Positions 41,168-49,755 of a DNA stretch of 64,000 nucleotides are shown here, one piece after another. Each line of letters opens with the position of its first letter. Position 1 is the first letter of the stretch. The translations under genes and the position numbers were made by a program. Origin of the DNA: Thalassobaculum litoreum DSM 18839 (GTDB lineage Bacteria; Pseudomonadota; Alphaproteobacteria; Thalassobaculales; Thalassobaculaceae); contig NZ_FNBW01000007.1 in NCBI RefSeq assembly GCF_900102465.1, forward strand, positions 186,001 through 250,000, in the 5' to 3' direction. Under the pieces are notes generated by a model that was not told the DNA's origin, ran no database searches, and was given only the letters and a program-made list of their open reading frames with translations.

Positions 41168-42010
41168 ATGAAGATCGAAGCCAAGGACATTGTCGACGCC
41201 ATCAAGGCCGAGGTGACGGCCGGCGTGGAGGCGCACAAGGCGAGAGGCGTCGAGCCCACGATCCGGGTGATCGTCGCCACCGACGACGCGGCCGTGCTGT
41301 CCTATGTCCGCTCCAAGGTGAAGCAGGCCGGCAATCTCGGCATCGCCATGGAGGTGGTGGAGTTCGGCCCGGACAAGGATCAGGCGGCGTTCGAGGCGCT
41401 GATCCGCGCCTCAAACGATGACGCATCCATCCACGGCGTGATGATCGAGTTGCCGGTGCGCGACGGGCTGGACCACGACCGGGTGCTGTCGATCCTCGAT
41501 CCGAAGAAGGACGTGGACGGGCTGACCACCCTGAACCAGGGCCTGATCCAGCAGGGCCGCGAGGCCGAGGCGATCTGTCCCGCGACCCCGCAGGCCTGCA
41601 TCCGGCTGGCCGAGACCGTCGGCGGGCTCTCGGGCGAGCGGGTCGCCGTGGTCGGACGCGGCCCCACCGTGGGCAAGCCGCTGGCCGCCATGCTGATCAA
41701 CCGCAGCGCCACCGTGACCGTCGCCCACAGCCGCACCACGGATCTGGCGGCGACCATCGCGCCGTGCCGCTTCGTCTTCGCCGCCACCGGCCGGCCGGGC
41801 CTGCTGAACGCCGGCAACGTCACCGCCGACCACGTCATCCTGGACGCCGGCATCGCCTACAAGGACGACAAGCTGGTCGGCGATTTCGATGCCGAGGCGG
41901 CCGAGGGTGTGGCCGCCTACACCCCGGTGCCGGGCGGGGTCGGCCGGGTGACCTCGGCGATCATCTTCGCCAACCTTCTGAAATGCATGAGACTGCAGGG
42001 GCATCCGTGA
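41168..42010 (+). CDS. folD: FolD-like methylene-THF dehydrogenase/cyclohydrolase with altered active site
   Basis: 280 residues. Tyr46 and Lys50 form the conserved YxxxK pair ('SYVRSKVKQAG'), Asp115 is in 'DPKKDVDGL', and the NADP loop is 'VVGRGPTVGKP'. The usual Gln-Leu-Pro-Leu-Pro motif is 'MIELPVRDG', with Glu94 in place of Gln and no second Pro. In known FolD proteins that Gln helps the cyclohydrolase step, so this enzyme may be mainly a dehydrogenase. It overlaps the cyclodeaminase/cyclohydrolase gene by one base, fitting a division of labour. Confidence 0.85.
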   Translation: MKIEAKDIVDAIKAEVTAGVEAHKARGVEPTIRVIVATDDAAVLSYVRSKVKQAGNLGIAMEVVEFGPDKDQAAFEALIRASNDDASIHGVMIELPVRDGLDHDRVLSILDPKKDVDGLTTLNQGLIQQGREAEAICPATPQACIRLAETVGGLSGERVAVVGRGPTVGKPLAAMLINRSATVTVAHSRTTDLAATIAPCRFVFAATGRPGLLNAGNVTADHVILDAGIAYKDDKLVGDFDAEAAEGVAAYTPVPGGVGRVTSAIIFANLLKCMRLQGHP

Positions 42011-42615
42011 TGACCGACGCGACCTTCGAGCAACCCATCGGCGGCTTTCTCGACGCCATCGCCAGCGACGCCCCGGTGCCGGGCGGCGGCTCGGTCAGCG
42101 CCTACACCGCCGCCGCCGGCATGGCGCTGGTGGTGATGGCGCTGGAGGTGTCCGTCAAGAAGGCGGAGGACCCCGCTCCCTTCACCGCGCTGATCGAGCG
42201 CGGCCGTACCGTGATCGCCGAGATGAAGACCAGCCTGGTGGCGGATATCGACTGTTTCTCCACCTACATGGCGACCCTGAAGATGCCGAAGGGCACCGAG
42301 GCGGAGATCGCCGCCCGCAAGGCCGCCATGGGGCAGGCGGCGCTCACCTCCACCGCCGTGCCGGTGGCCGCCGCCGCCCATTGCGTGGCCGGGCTGATGA
42401 TCGCGACCGAGGCGCGGGCGATCTGCCGGCCGACGATTCTGAGCGACGTCTATGCCGGCGCCAACCTGCTGGAGGCGTCCTGCCGATCGATCCTGCTGAA
42501 TGTCGACGCCAATCTCGGCTCGATCCCGTCGGAGGCGGACCGCACCCGCTACGCCGAGGCCAAGGCGGAACTGCTGCGCGAGGCGGCCGATCTCCTCGTC
42601 AAAGCGACGGGTTGA
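42010..42615 (+). CDS. fchA: formimidoyl-THF cyclodeaminase / methenyl-THF cyclohydrolase family
   Basis: 201 residues; TGATG overlap with folD. 'IGGFLDAIASDAPVPGGGSVSAYTAAAGMALVVMALEVS' is the FTCD_C/FchA glycine-rich helix pair, and 'ADIDCFSTYMATLKMPKGTE' and 'VYAGANLLEASCRSILLNVDANL' complete the family. Acts on folate one-carbon units: either deaminates formimino-THF or hydrolyses methenyl-THF to 10-formyl-THF. With folD it could recycle one-carbon units from a catabolic reaction. Confidence 0.9.
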   Translation: MTDATFEQPIGGFLDAIASDAPVPGGGSVSAYTAAAGMALVVMALEVSVKKAEDPAPFTALIERGRTVIAEMKTSLVADIDCFSTYMATLKMPKGTEAEIAARKAAMGQAALTSTAVPVAAAAHCVAGLMIATEARAICRPTILSDVYAGANLLEASCRSILLNVDANLGSIPSEADRTRYAEAKAELLREAADLLVKATG

Positions 42616-42694
42616 GCCATTGCGCCTATGGGCTGACCCGGCGAGGCGTGCTTAACTTTCGGCAAGGATCAACCGATTTTCCGGGAGTACACAG

Positions 42695-44170
42695 GTGAGC
42701 GAGTACGACGTCATCATCAAGGGCGGGACCGTGGTCAACGCGGCCGACACGCAGCAGGCCGATATCGGCATCAAGGACGGCCGCATCGTCGCCCTGGCCG
42801 AGAAACTCTCCGGCTCCGCCGCGCGCACCATCGATGCCGCCGGCCGCTACGTCCTGCCGGGCGGCATCGACAGCCACTGCCACATCCAGCAGCCGTCGTC
42901 GGGCGGCGGCCAGAACGCCGAGACCTGGGAGAGCGGCACCCGCTCCGCGGCCTGCGGCGGCACCACCACCGTCATCGCCTTCGCCGCCCAGGAGAAGGGC
43001 AAGGGCGTGAAGCACATGGTCGCCGACTACCACGAGAAGGCGAAGCAGGCCTGTATCGACTACAGCTTCCACATCATCCTCAACGACCCGTCCGACGAGG
43101 TGATGGAGACCGAGATCCCGGAGCTGATCGAGTCCGGGCACCGGTCGCTGAAGCTGTTCATGACCTACCCGAAGAACCGGGTGGACGATAAGCAGATCCT
43201 GAGGATCTTCGAGACCGCGCGGCGGCATCAGGCACTGGTCTGCGTCCATGCCGAGAACCACGACGCGATCATGTACATGACCGAGAAGCTGGTCGGGAAC
43301 GGCTTCGGCAACACCAAGTATCACGCCTGGTGCAAGCCGCCGCTGGTCGAGCGCGAGGCCTGCCAGCGGATCATCATGCTGTCCGAACTGATGGACCTGC
43401 CGATCCAGATCTTCCACGTGACCTGCGAGGAGGCGGCCGAGGAGATCCGCCGGGCGCAGGCGCGCGGCGTGAAGGTCTTCGCCGAGACCTGCCCGCAGTA
43501 TTTCGTGCTGACCGCCGACGATCTCGACGGCGACCAGCGTCAGGGCGCCCGTGTCCTGTGTTCGCCGGCCCCGCGCTCGGTGGCCGATCAGCAGGCGCTG
43601 TGGAACCACGTGCGCATGGGCACCATCGGCAACGTCACCTCCGACCACGCGCCGTACAACATCGACGCGCCGGACGGGAAGTTCTGGGCCGGCGACAACG
43701 CGCCGTTCAGCCAGATCGCCAACGGCGTGCCGGGTCTGGAGACGCGGATGCCGATCACCTTCTCCGAGGGCGTGGCGAAGGGCCGGATCGACCTGCAGAC
43801 CTTCGTCGCCCTGACCTCGACCAACTCGGCCAAGCTGTTCGGCCTGTATCCGAAGAAGGGCCGGATCGGCATCGGCGCCGATGCCGACATCGTCATCTGG
43901 GACGCCGAGAAGAAGCAGACCGTCACCCAGGACATGCTGCACCACGACACCGACTACACCCCCTACGAGGGCATGGAGGTGACGGGCTGGCCGGCGGTGA
44001 CCCTGTCGCGCGGCAAGGTGGTCTGGAACGACGGCGAGGTCGGCTGCGAGGCCGGCTGGGGCCAGTTTCTGGCGCGGGCGCCTTACGACTACATCAAGCC
44101 TTCGGGCAAGTTCCCGACCCCGTTCAACCCGATCACCGGCAAGATCGAGGCCGGCAAGACCGAGGGCTGA
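42695..44170 (+). CDS. hydA: D-hydantoinase/dihydropyrimidinase
   Basis: 491 residues, GTG start. Metal ligands His61 and His63 ('DSHCHIQQ'), carboxylated Lys153 ('SLKLFMTYP'), His185 ('CVHAENHD'), His241 ('IFHVTCEE') and Asp317 ('TSDHAPYN'). This is the cyclic-amidase branch that opens hydantoins or dihydropyrimidines to N-carbamoyl acids. The residue after the metal motif is Gln-Gln rather than the usual Leu-Asp, so the substrate pocket may be atypical. A carbamoylase follows 1.25 kb downstream. Confidence 0.93.
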   Translation: MSEYDVIIKGGTVVNAADTQQADIGIKDGRIVALAEKLSGSAARTIDAAGRYVLPGGIDSHCHIQQPSSGGGQNAETWESGTRSAACGGTTTVIAFAAQEKGKGVKHMVADYHEKAKQACIDYSFHIILNDPSDEVMETEIPELIESGHRSLKLFMTYPKNRVDDKQILRIFETARRHQALVCVHAENHDAIMYMTEKLVGNGFGNTKYHAWCKPPLVEREACQRIIMLSELMDLPIQIFHVTCEEAAEEIRRAQARGVKVFAETCPQYFVLTADDLDGDQRQGARVLCSPAPRSVADQQALWNHVRMGTIGNVTSDHAPYNIDAPDGKFWAGDNAPFSQIANGVPGLETRMPITFSEGVAKGRIDLQTFVALTSTNSAKLFGLYPKKGRIGIGADADIVIWDAEKKQTVTQDMLHHDTDYTPYEGMEVTGWPAVTLSRGKVVWNDGEVGCEAGWGQFLARAPYDYIKPSGKFPTPFNPITGKIEAGKTEG

Positions 44171-44175
44171 ACGGC

Positions 44176-45324
44176 GTGGACGCGGCGTCCTACCGGCTGT
44201 CGGAGACCCTGGCGAAGCGGGCCATGCGCTCGCTGCGCCAGACCGGCATCCATGCGCCGGAGTATTTCGAGTCGACCGGGTTCCTGACCCGGGTGGAGTC
44301 GATGGAGGATCTGGTGATCCTCCTCGACGTCATGCACAACAACCGCTTCGACGATTTCGTCGCCGAGCTGGGCGGGCTGAGCGATGCCGACATGGCCGAA
44401 CTGCTCGACGCCTTCGTCGACTACGCCCGGTTCTTCCTGACCCAGTTTCCCTCGGCCGAGATCCCGATCCCGCTGTCGGGCATGCTGTCGCAATACGCCA
44501 TCGCCCTGAAGCTGCGCGGCATTCCCGAGCGCAAGACGGTGCTGGAGATCGGGCCGGGCAGCGGCCTGCTCTCCTTCTTCCTGGCCAAGGACCCCGGCGT
44601 CGAGCGGTACGACCAGGTGGAGGCGACCGAGAGCTTCTACCTACTGCAGAGCCTGGTGAACCGGCACGTCTACGGCACCCGTTTCCTCGACCACGCGCAA
44701 CTGGACAGCCGATCGCTGGATCTCGGCGGCATCGATTTCGAGACGATGCGCGCGCAGCACAAGGAGATCCTGGTCAACTACGAGAAGCCGGAATCCCTGA
44801 CCGTCGAACGGCGCCCTCGGGCCGAGCATTTCCCCTGGTGGCGCCTGGAGGACTTGGCCGCGCGCCGCTACGACGTGGTGACCTCCAACGCCAACCTCAC
44901 CGAGTTCAGCGAGACCGCGCTGCGCTACTACGCCAGCCTGTTCGTCACGGTGCTGAAGCCGACCGGCGTGTTCCTGGCGCAATGCCCCGGGGGTGGGAAG
45001 ACCAGCGGCGATGTCGCCCTGCGGGCGCTGATGGACGTCGGATTGCGCCCGCTGGTGATCGCGGCACGCTATATCGGCCGAAACCCCAAGCACCCGGCGG
45101 CCCTGCCCGGCGGCAAGCAACTCGTCACCGCCAACCTGATCTTCGTGCCGCCGGGCCATCCGTCCTACGAGCGCGCCTCGGATCCGAACCAGAAGATGCC
45201 GATCATCGACGCCGACGACCCCCTGACCCGGTCGATGCTCGGTCTCGACCGGATTCCCGGGACGGTGCGGAGCCGCGACGAGGTCCTGGCGGCAGTGGCG
45301 GAGCGGCTGGTCGATCTCGGCTGA
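44176..45324 (+). CDS. SAM-dependent methyltransferase-like protein
   Basis: 382 residues from GTG 44176, five bases after the hydantoinase stop; ATG 44224 is an alternative. 'VLEIGPGSGLLSFFLAKDPG' is the class I SAM-binding glycine motif after a helical N-terminal domain of about 115 residues; 'YDVVTSNANLTEFSETALRYY' and 'VLKPTGVFLAQCPGGG' are the motif II/III regions. No substrate is apparent. Its position between the hydantoinase and carbamoylase genes suggests a linked pathway. Confidence 0.75.
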   Translation: MDAASYRLSETLAKRAMRSLRQTGIHAPEYFESTGFLTRVESMEDLVILLDVMHNNRFDDFVAELGGLSDADMAELLDAFVDYARFFLTQFPSAEIPIPLSGMLSQYAIALKLRGIPERKTVLEIGPGSGLLSFFLAKDPGVERYDQVEATESFYLLQSLVNRHVYGTRFLDHAQLDSRSLDLGGIDFETMRAQHKEILVNYEKPESLTVERRPRAEHFPWWRLEDLAARRYDVVTSNANLTEFSETALRYYASLFVTVLKPTGVFLAQCPGGGKTSGDVALRALMDVGLRPLVIAARYIGRNPKHPAALPGGKQLVTANLIFVPPGHPSYERASDPNQKMPIIDADDPLTRSMLGLDRIPGTVRSRDEVLAAVAERLVDLG

Positions 45325-45422
45325 CGGCCTCGCCGCGACCCGCCGAAGGGTTCTTCACGCCGCCCGATGGTCCCCTTAGACTACGCGCGTGAACCCAACC
45401 ATCTTTCGAGGACTGACGCGCA

Positions 45423-46370
45423 ATGAGCCGGATCATTAACATCGGAGCCGCCCAGATGGGCCCGATCGCCCCCGACGAGAGCCGGGTGAGCGCGGTGAAC
45501 CGGATGATCGAGCTGCTGAAGCAGGCGAAGGACCGGGGCGTCAACCTGGTTGTCTTTCCCGAGCTGGCGCTGACCACCTTCTTCCCGCGCTACTACGAGG
45601 AAGACATCTCCAAGATGGACATGCACTACGAGCGCGGCGAGATGCCGACGCCGGAGTGCAAGCCGCTGTTCGACAAGGCCAAGGAATTCGGCATCGGCTT
45701 CTACCTGGGCTACGCCGAGCTGACCGAGGACGGCCACCGCTTCAACACCGCGATCCTGGTGGACGACACCGGCAAGATCGTCGGCAAGTACCGCAAGGTG
45801 CACCTGCCGGGTCATTCCGAGTACGACGGCAAGCGTCCGTGGCAGCACCTGGAGAAGCGCTATTTCGAGCCGGGCGATCTCGGTTTCCCGGTCTGGCGCA
45901 CCATGGGCGGCATCATGGGCATGGCGATCTGCAACGACCGCCGCTGGCCGGAGACCTACCGGGTGATGTCGCTGAAGGGGGCCGAGGTGATCATGCTCGG
46001 CTACAACACCCCGGACGTGAACACGTCGGCGCCGGAGCCGAACCACCTGCGGATGTTCCACAACCACATCGTCATGCAGGCCAGCGCCTATCAGAACTCC
46101 TGCTTCGTCATCGGCACCGCCAAGGCGGGGATCGAGGACGGCTGCATGCTGATCGGCGGCTCCTGCATCGTGCAGCCCTCGGGCGAGATGGTGGCGCTCG
46201 CGTCGTCCCTGGGCGACGAGCTGATCACCTATGCCTGCGACCTGGACCTGGCGAAGATGGGCAAGGAGACGGTGTTCAACTACGCCAAGCACCGCCGGAT
46301 CGAGCATTACGGCATCATCACCTCGCAGACCGGCGTGATCGAGCCGCCGCTGGACGAGGCGGCGGAGTGA
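45423..46370 (+). CDS. N-carbamoyl-D-amino-acid hydrolase (nitrilase superfamily)
   Basis: 315 residues. Catalytic triad Glu47 ('VVFPELALTTFF'), Lys125 ('KYRKVHLPGH') and Cys170 ('MAICNDRRWPETYR'), matching Agrobacterium D-carbamoylase almost residue for residue in spacing. It removes CO2 and ammonia from N-carbamoyl amino acids made by the hydantoinase. Length is near the usual 304. Followed by a terminator-like hairpin at 46403-46428. Confidence 0.93.
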   Translation: MSRIINIGAAQMGPIAPDESRVSAVNRMIELLKQAKDRGVNLVVFPELALTTFFPRYYEEDISKMDMHYERGEMPTPECKPLFDKAKEFGIGFYLGYAELTEDGHRFNTAILVDDTGKIVGKYRKVHLPGHSEYDGKRPWQHLEKRYFEPGDLGFPVWRTMGGIMGMAICNDRRWPETYRVMSLKGAEVIMLGYNTPDVNTSAPEPNHLRMFHNHIVMQASAYQNSCFVIGTAKAGIEDGCMLIGGSCIVQPSGEMVALASSLGDELITYACDLDLAKMGKETVFNYAKHRRIEHYGIITSQTGVIEPPLDEAAE

Positions 46371-46402
46371 CGCCTTAGGGCCTTCGGGGTCCGTCGGATC
46401 AG

Positions 46403-46433
46403 GGGCGCGCTCTCACCGGGTCGCGCCCTTATT
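46403..46433 (+). terminator. probable terminator of the carbamoylase gene
   Basis: GGGCGCG (46403-46409) pairs with CGCGCCC (46422-46428), followed by TTATT. It starts 33 bp after the stop. Confidence 0.6.
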
Positions 46434-46459
46434 CGTTGCTGCAGCACCGTCACCCTTTG

Positions 46460-46576
46460 CCGTCTCCCCGGCCCTGAGCCGGGGCCCGGCTTTCGGCGTG
46501 CTGGAGCGTCGCAGAACAGAGGCCCGCTTTTCCGGCTGTGGCCGCTCTGGGTCCCGGATCAAGTCCGGGAAGACGG
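46460..46576 (-). repeat. palindromic repeat, copy D (reverse orientation)
   Basis: Left arm CCGTCTCCCCGGCCCTGAGC and right arm end CCGGGAAGACGG. The core aligns with the complement of the A/B cores, so orientation is inverted. Lies between the convergent carbamoylase and TPR genes. 117 bp, diverged. Confidence 0.75.
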
Positions 46577-46611
46577 GGTGAGGAGAGGGAAGGGAAGGCC
46601 TTCCGCCCCCC

Positions 46612-47907
46612 TCAGGTCAACCCCTTCACCGCCGCGCTCGCCACCTTGAGCGGCCGCCGGGTCGACAGCAGCAGCCGGGCCTCCTCCGCCTTGCCCTGTT
46701 TCAGCAAGGCGTTCAGCAGCGCGTATTCCACCAGGTCGCGCTGGGCGCGGCTGCCGCCGATGCGTTCGTGGCTCGACATGGTGCGGGCGAGATGCGTCTC
46801 CGCTTCGGCCCAGTTTCCGGCCGCCATCGCGGCGAAGGCCTCGGCCAGTTCGCGTACGATATCGGCCGCGGGCCCCTTGGCCTCGGCGGCGATCCTGGCC
46901 ACCGCCGCACCGTTCCCCGCCATGGCATGGGCCAGCGCCGCATGCACGTCGGCGAAGGCGATGGCCGGGTTGGGGAAGCAGCGCGCCGCATACGCGCTGA
47001 CCGCCTGCCAGCGCGCCGCCGGTGCCTCCACCCCGGCCAGTTCGGCGCGGTAGAGCAGGGCGGCGGCGTCGGTCAGCACGTTCACCGGCGGTCCCCAGGC
47101 GCCGCTCGACCCCTCGCCGCTGGAAGGCGCCACGTCGGCGTCGTAGACCCGCCACATGGTCTCCAAATCGCCCTGCTCCAGCGCCCAGAGCGCGATGTGC
47201 CAGGAGATGTGGCAGTGGAGCTGGCCCGACTTGTCGTAGTCCCGCACCCAGTCGGAGATATAGCCGTAGCCGGCCGCGGTCTCGCCCGCCTCGTAATAGA
47301 CGTGGGAGCGGATATGGGCGCCGTGGGCGTTGCGCGGGTTCAGCGCCATGGAGCGTTCGATGGTCGCCGTCGCCGGGCCGGTCTGCCCGGCCTCGACCTG
47401 GGAGAAGGCGTGCTGGCACAGGAACCACCAGTCCTCGCCGTAATGCGGCGCCAGGCCGGCGGTGAAGGCGAGCTGCTCCGCCTCGCGTCCCGGCTGGCCG
47501 CTGAAGCCGATCAGTCCGAACACGCCGGTGCAGGTCTGGGCGACCAGGGCGTCGCGCGGGTGGTCCAGCAGATGGGCGCGGATCGCCTTGTAGGCTGCGG
47601 GCCCCTGGCCGGAGACCAGCAGGCCGAGTGCGGTCACATGGGCGGCCTCGCGCTCGCTCAGCCCCTCGGCGAGCTGCGCTGACCGGCCGGCGGGACCGGA
47701 GACGTCGTGGCCCTGGCCCATGGCCTGGCGGATGCGGGCGAGGCCGATCTGGCCGAGGGCGAAATCGGGGTCGGCCGCGACGGCGGCCTCGAACGCTCCC
47801 TCGGCCCCGGACTGGGCGGCCAGGAAGCGGTCGAGGCCGTCGACATAGGCGTCGCGCGCGGCGTTGGAATCGGTGGAGAGGCTGTTGCCGTATCGGTCCT
47901 GCAGCAT
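46612..47907 (-). CDS. TPR protein of the TTC38 family
   Basis: 431 residues. 'MLQDRYGNSLSTDSNAARDAYVDGLDRFLAA' at the N-terminus and 'MALNPRNAHGAHIRSHVYYEAGETAAGYGYISDWVRDYD' in the middle are the conserved phrases of TTC38-type tetratricopeptide proteins. Several TPR-like helix pairs throughout. Cytosolic, probably a scaffold or enzyme-like protein of unknown role. Downstream of it on the minus strand is repeat copy D. Confidence 0.85.
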   Translation of the reverse strand: MLQDRYGNSLSTDSNAARDAYVDGLDRFLAAQSGAEGAFEAAVAADPDFALGQIGLARIRQAMGQGHDVSGPAGRSAQLAEGLSEREAAHVTALGLLVSGQGPAAYKAIRAHLLDHPRDALVAQTCTGVFGLIGFSGQPGREAEQLAFTAGLAPHYGEDWWFLCQHAFSQVEAGQTGPATATIERSMALNPRNAHGAHIRSHVYYEAGETAAGYGYISDWVRDYDKSGQLHCHISWHIALWALEQGDLETMWRVYDADVAPSSGEGSSGAWGPPVNVLTDAAALLYRAELAGVEAPAARWQAVSAYAARCFPNPAIAFADVHAALAHAMAGNGAAVARIAAEAKGPAADIVRELAEAFAAMAAGNWAEAETHLARTMSSHERIGGSRAQRDLVEYALLNALLKQGKAEEARLLLSTRRPLKVASAAVKGLT

Positions 47908-48022
47908 GGGTCTCGCCTTATGGTGACGGTTGCCCGATTGTCGACGCTGAGGAGCGGGACTTCAAACGGTTAACGCGCTCGGGAGATCACGTTCGCTCGC
48001 TTCGGTGGGTTCGTTGCTCGAA

Positions 48023-48108
48023 CCGTCTTCCCGGGCTTGCGCTGGGATCCAGAGAGGCGGCAGCTGGGGCGGTGGTGATGGATCTCCGTCGCTCCGTCAC
48101 GCGGCGCT
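48023..48108 (+). repeat. palindromic repeat, copy E (truncated)
   Basis: Left arm CCGTCTTCCCGGGCTTGCGC and the core align in forward orientation with copies A and B. The right arm is missing; the 3' end of the extensin-like gene stands in its place. Confidence 0.65.
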
Positions 48109-48117
48109 TTCACCGCC

Positions 48118-48864
48118 TCACCGGCACACGCCCCAATCCCCCATGTCGAGATGGAAGTGGTCGCGATGCGCCGCGTTGTAGTCGGGGCTGAGCACCACCT
48201 GGAACAGACCGCAGGCGCGGTCCCGGATCTCGCGCAGGAAGGCTCGCTCGGCGGTTGTCCCCTGGCTCCAGTCCCCCAGCACCGTGACCCGCCGGCCGTC
48301 CTCCAGGCGGAAGCCGGAGACGTCGATGGCGTTCGCCGTGGCATGCTCGCTGGGACGGTTGCTGGAGCCACCCTGTCTGCGTCGGCAGGAATAGGTCCCC
48401 ATATGGTCGATCCGCACCAGCCGGCTGCTGAGATATTTCACGGCGGCCGGGGCGACGATATCCCGCTCCCAGAGATAGAGGGCGGCGGCCATCGGGCAGG
48501 TCAGATGCACGGGGCCGGAATAGGGGACGGTGGAGCGCAGGATCTGCACCACGTCGGAATAGTGGCAGAACGCGCCGTTGCGTCGGTTCTCCAGGGCGCG
48601 TACCTGGAGCCGCGAGGCGGCCAGGGTCGCCCGGCACCGATCGGGATCGTTCTTGAGGGCGAGGAGCTGGCGCCCGGTGGCGCGACCGACGGGCCGCTCC
48701 AGGTCCAGCGGTCCGACCGGGGTGCTCGCGTCCGGCACCGGGGACCGCTCCACGGTCCCGCAGCCCGCGATGAGCAGCACGAAGAGAGCCAGCGCCGCCA
48801 GGGCGGCGCGTACCGGGACTCCTGAAAATCCGCCGGAGATGCGTGGTCCCGTCGGTTCGGCGAT
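48118..48864 (-). CDS. extensin-like lipoprotein, copy 1, probable ATC start
   Basis: 248 residues if started at ATC (48862-48864), 7 bases after the ribosome binding site AAGGGAG. No ATG, GTG or TTG occurs in frame upstream of the signal sequence; the first GTG (48778-48780) would cut the signal to 'VLLIAGC' without its basic part. The lipobox 'LLIAGC' gives a lipid anchor. The core 'SGPVHLTCPMAAALYLWER', 'SEHATANAIDVSGFRL' and 'NAAHRDHFHLDMG' is the extensin_like_C pattern (His and Asp ligands as in D-alanyl-D-alanine metallopeptidases). Paralogue of the next gene, same length. Confidence 0.75.
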   Translation of the reverse strand: MAEPTGPRISGGFSGVPVRAALAALALFVLLIAGCGTVERSPVPDASTPVGPLDLERPVGRATGRQLLALKNDPDRCRATLAASRLQVRALENRRNGAFCHYSDVVQILRSTVPYSGPVHLTCPMAAALYLWERDIVAPAAVKYLSSRLVRIDHMGTYSCRRRQGGSSNRPSEHATANAIDVSGFRLEDGRRVTVLGDWSQGTTAERAFLREIRDRACGLFQVVLSPDYNAAHRDHFHLDMGDWGVCR

Positions 48865-49008
48865 CGTCCTGCTCCCTTCGAGCGGTGGTGGATTTCAGAG
48901 CGGGGCTGCGGTTCGGCCCTCGATCCGCATTCTAGACGGGATTGCCGCGGCCGGGGCCTCGGGGCTGGACACCGCGCCGATAGCCGACCGCCGCGCCAGC
49001 CTTCCCTG

Positions 49009-49755
49009 TCACCGGCACGTGCCGAATCGGCCCATGTCGAAATGGAAGTGGTCGCGATGCGCCGCGTTGTAGTCCGGTCCCAGCACCACCCGGAACAGGT
49101 CGCAGGCGCCGTCGCGCACCGCGCGCAGGAAGGCGCGCTCGGCGTCGCTGCCGTCGGACCAGTCGCTCGCCAGCGTGATGCGGCGACCGTCCTCAAGCCG
49201 GAAGCCGGCGATGTCGATGGCGTTGGCGGTGGCGTGCTCGCTCGGCCGGCCGGTCGTGCCGCCGCCGATCCGGCGGCAGGAATAGGTGCCCAGATGGTCG
49301 ACCCGCACCACCCGGCTGCCCAGGTGCTTCTCGGCAGCCGGGGCGACGACCTCGCGCTCCCACAGGTAGAGCCCGGCCGCCATCGGGCAGGTCAGCCGCA
49401 CCGGCCCGGAATAGGGCACGGTCGACTGCAGGATCTGCACCGCGTCGGTGAAGCCGCAGAACTCCCCGGTCTTGCGCGGCGGGATCGCCCGGACCTCGAG
49501 CGCCGAGGCCCCGATCACGCCGAGGCACTGATCCAGATCGTCCTTCAGATTGGCGAGCTGCAGGCCGGTCGCCAGGCCGATCGGACGCTCCAGGTCCAGC
49601 GGCTTGAACGGCAGATGCTGCGCGGGCAGGGGAAAGCGCAGGAGAATGCCGTGAACCGCCGCCGCCAGCAGGGCGAGCCCGAGCAGGGGCAGGGCGGCGC
49701 GGGCCAGAAAGCCGCCGAGGCCGCCGGATCCGCGTGTGTCGTTCCGATCGGCGAT
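49009..49755 (-). CDS. extensin-like protein, copy 2, probable ATC start
   Basis: 248 residues from ATC (49753-49755), 8 bases after GGGAGGG. Starting at the in-frame GTG (49518) would remove both the N-terminal membrane helix ('LPLLGLALLAAAVHGILL') and 'LDLERPIGLATGLQLANLK', which is conserved with copy 1. The core is extensin_like_C ('TCPMAAGLYLWER', 'SEHATANAIDIAGFRL', 'NAAHRDHFHFDMG'). Here no lipobox Cys is seen, so it is inner-membrane anchored rather than a lipoprotein. Likely a cell-wall metallopeptidase-like protein. Confidence 0.75.
   Translation of the reverse strand: MADRNDTRGSGGLGGFLARAALPLLGLALLAAAVHGILLRFPLPAQHLPFKPLDLERPIGLATGLQLANLKDDLDQCLGVIGASALEVRAIPPRKTGEFCGFTDAVQILQSTVPYSGPVRLTCPMAAGLYLWEREVVAPAAEKHLGSRVVRVDHLGTYSCRRIGGGTTGRPSEHATANAIDIAGFRLEDGRRITLASDWSDGSDAERAFLRAVRDGACDLFRVVLGPDYNAAHRDHFHFDMGRFGTCR

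Noticed and set aside
48118-48780. GTG start at 48780 for extensin-like copy 1
   Set aside because: Would give a signal sequence without a basic N-region, and the equivalent choice in the paralogue would delete conserved sequence.
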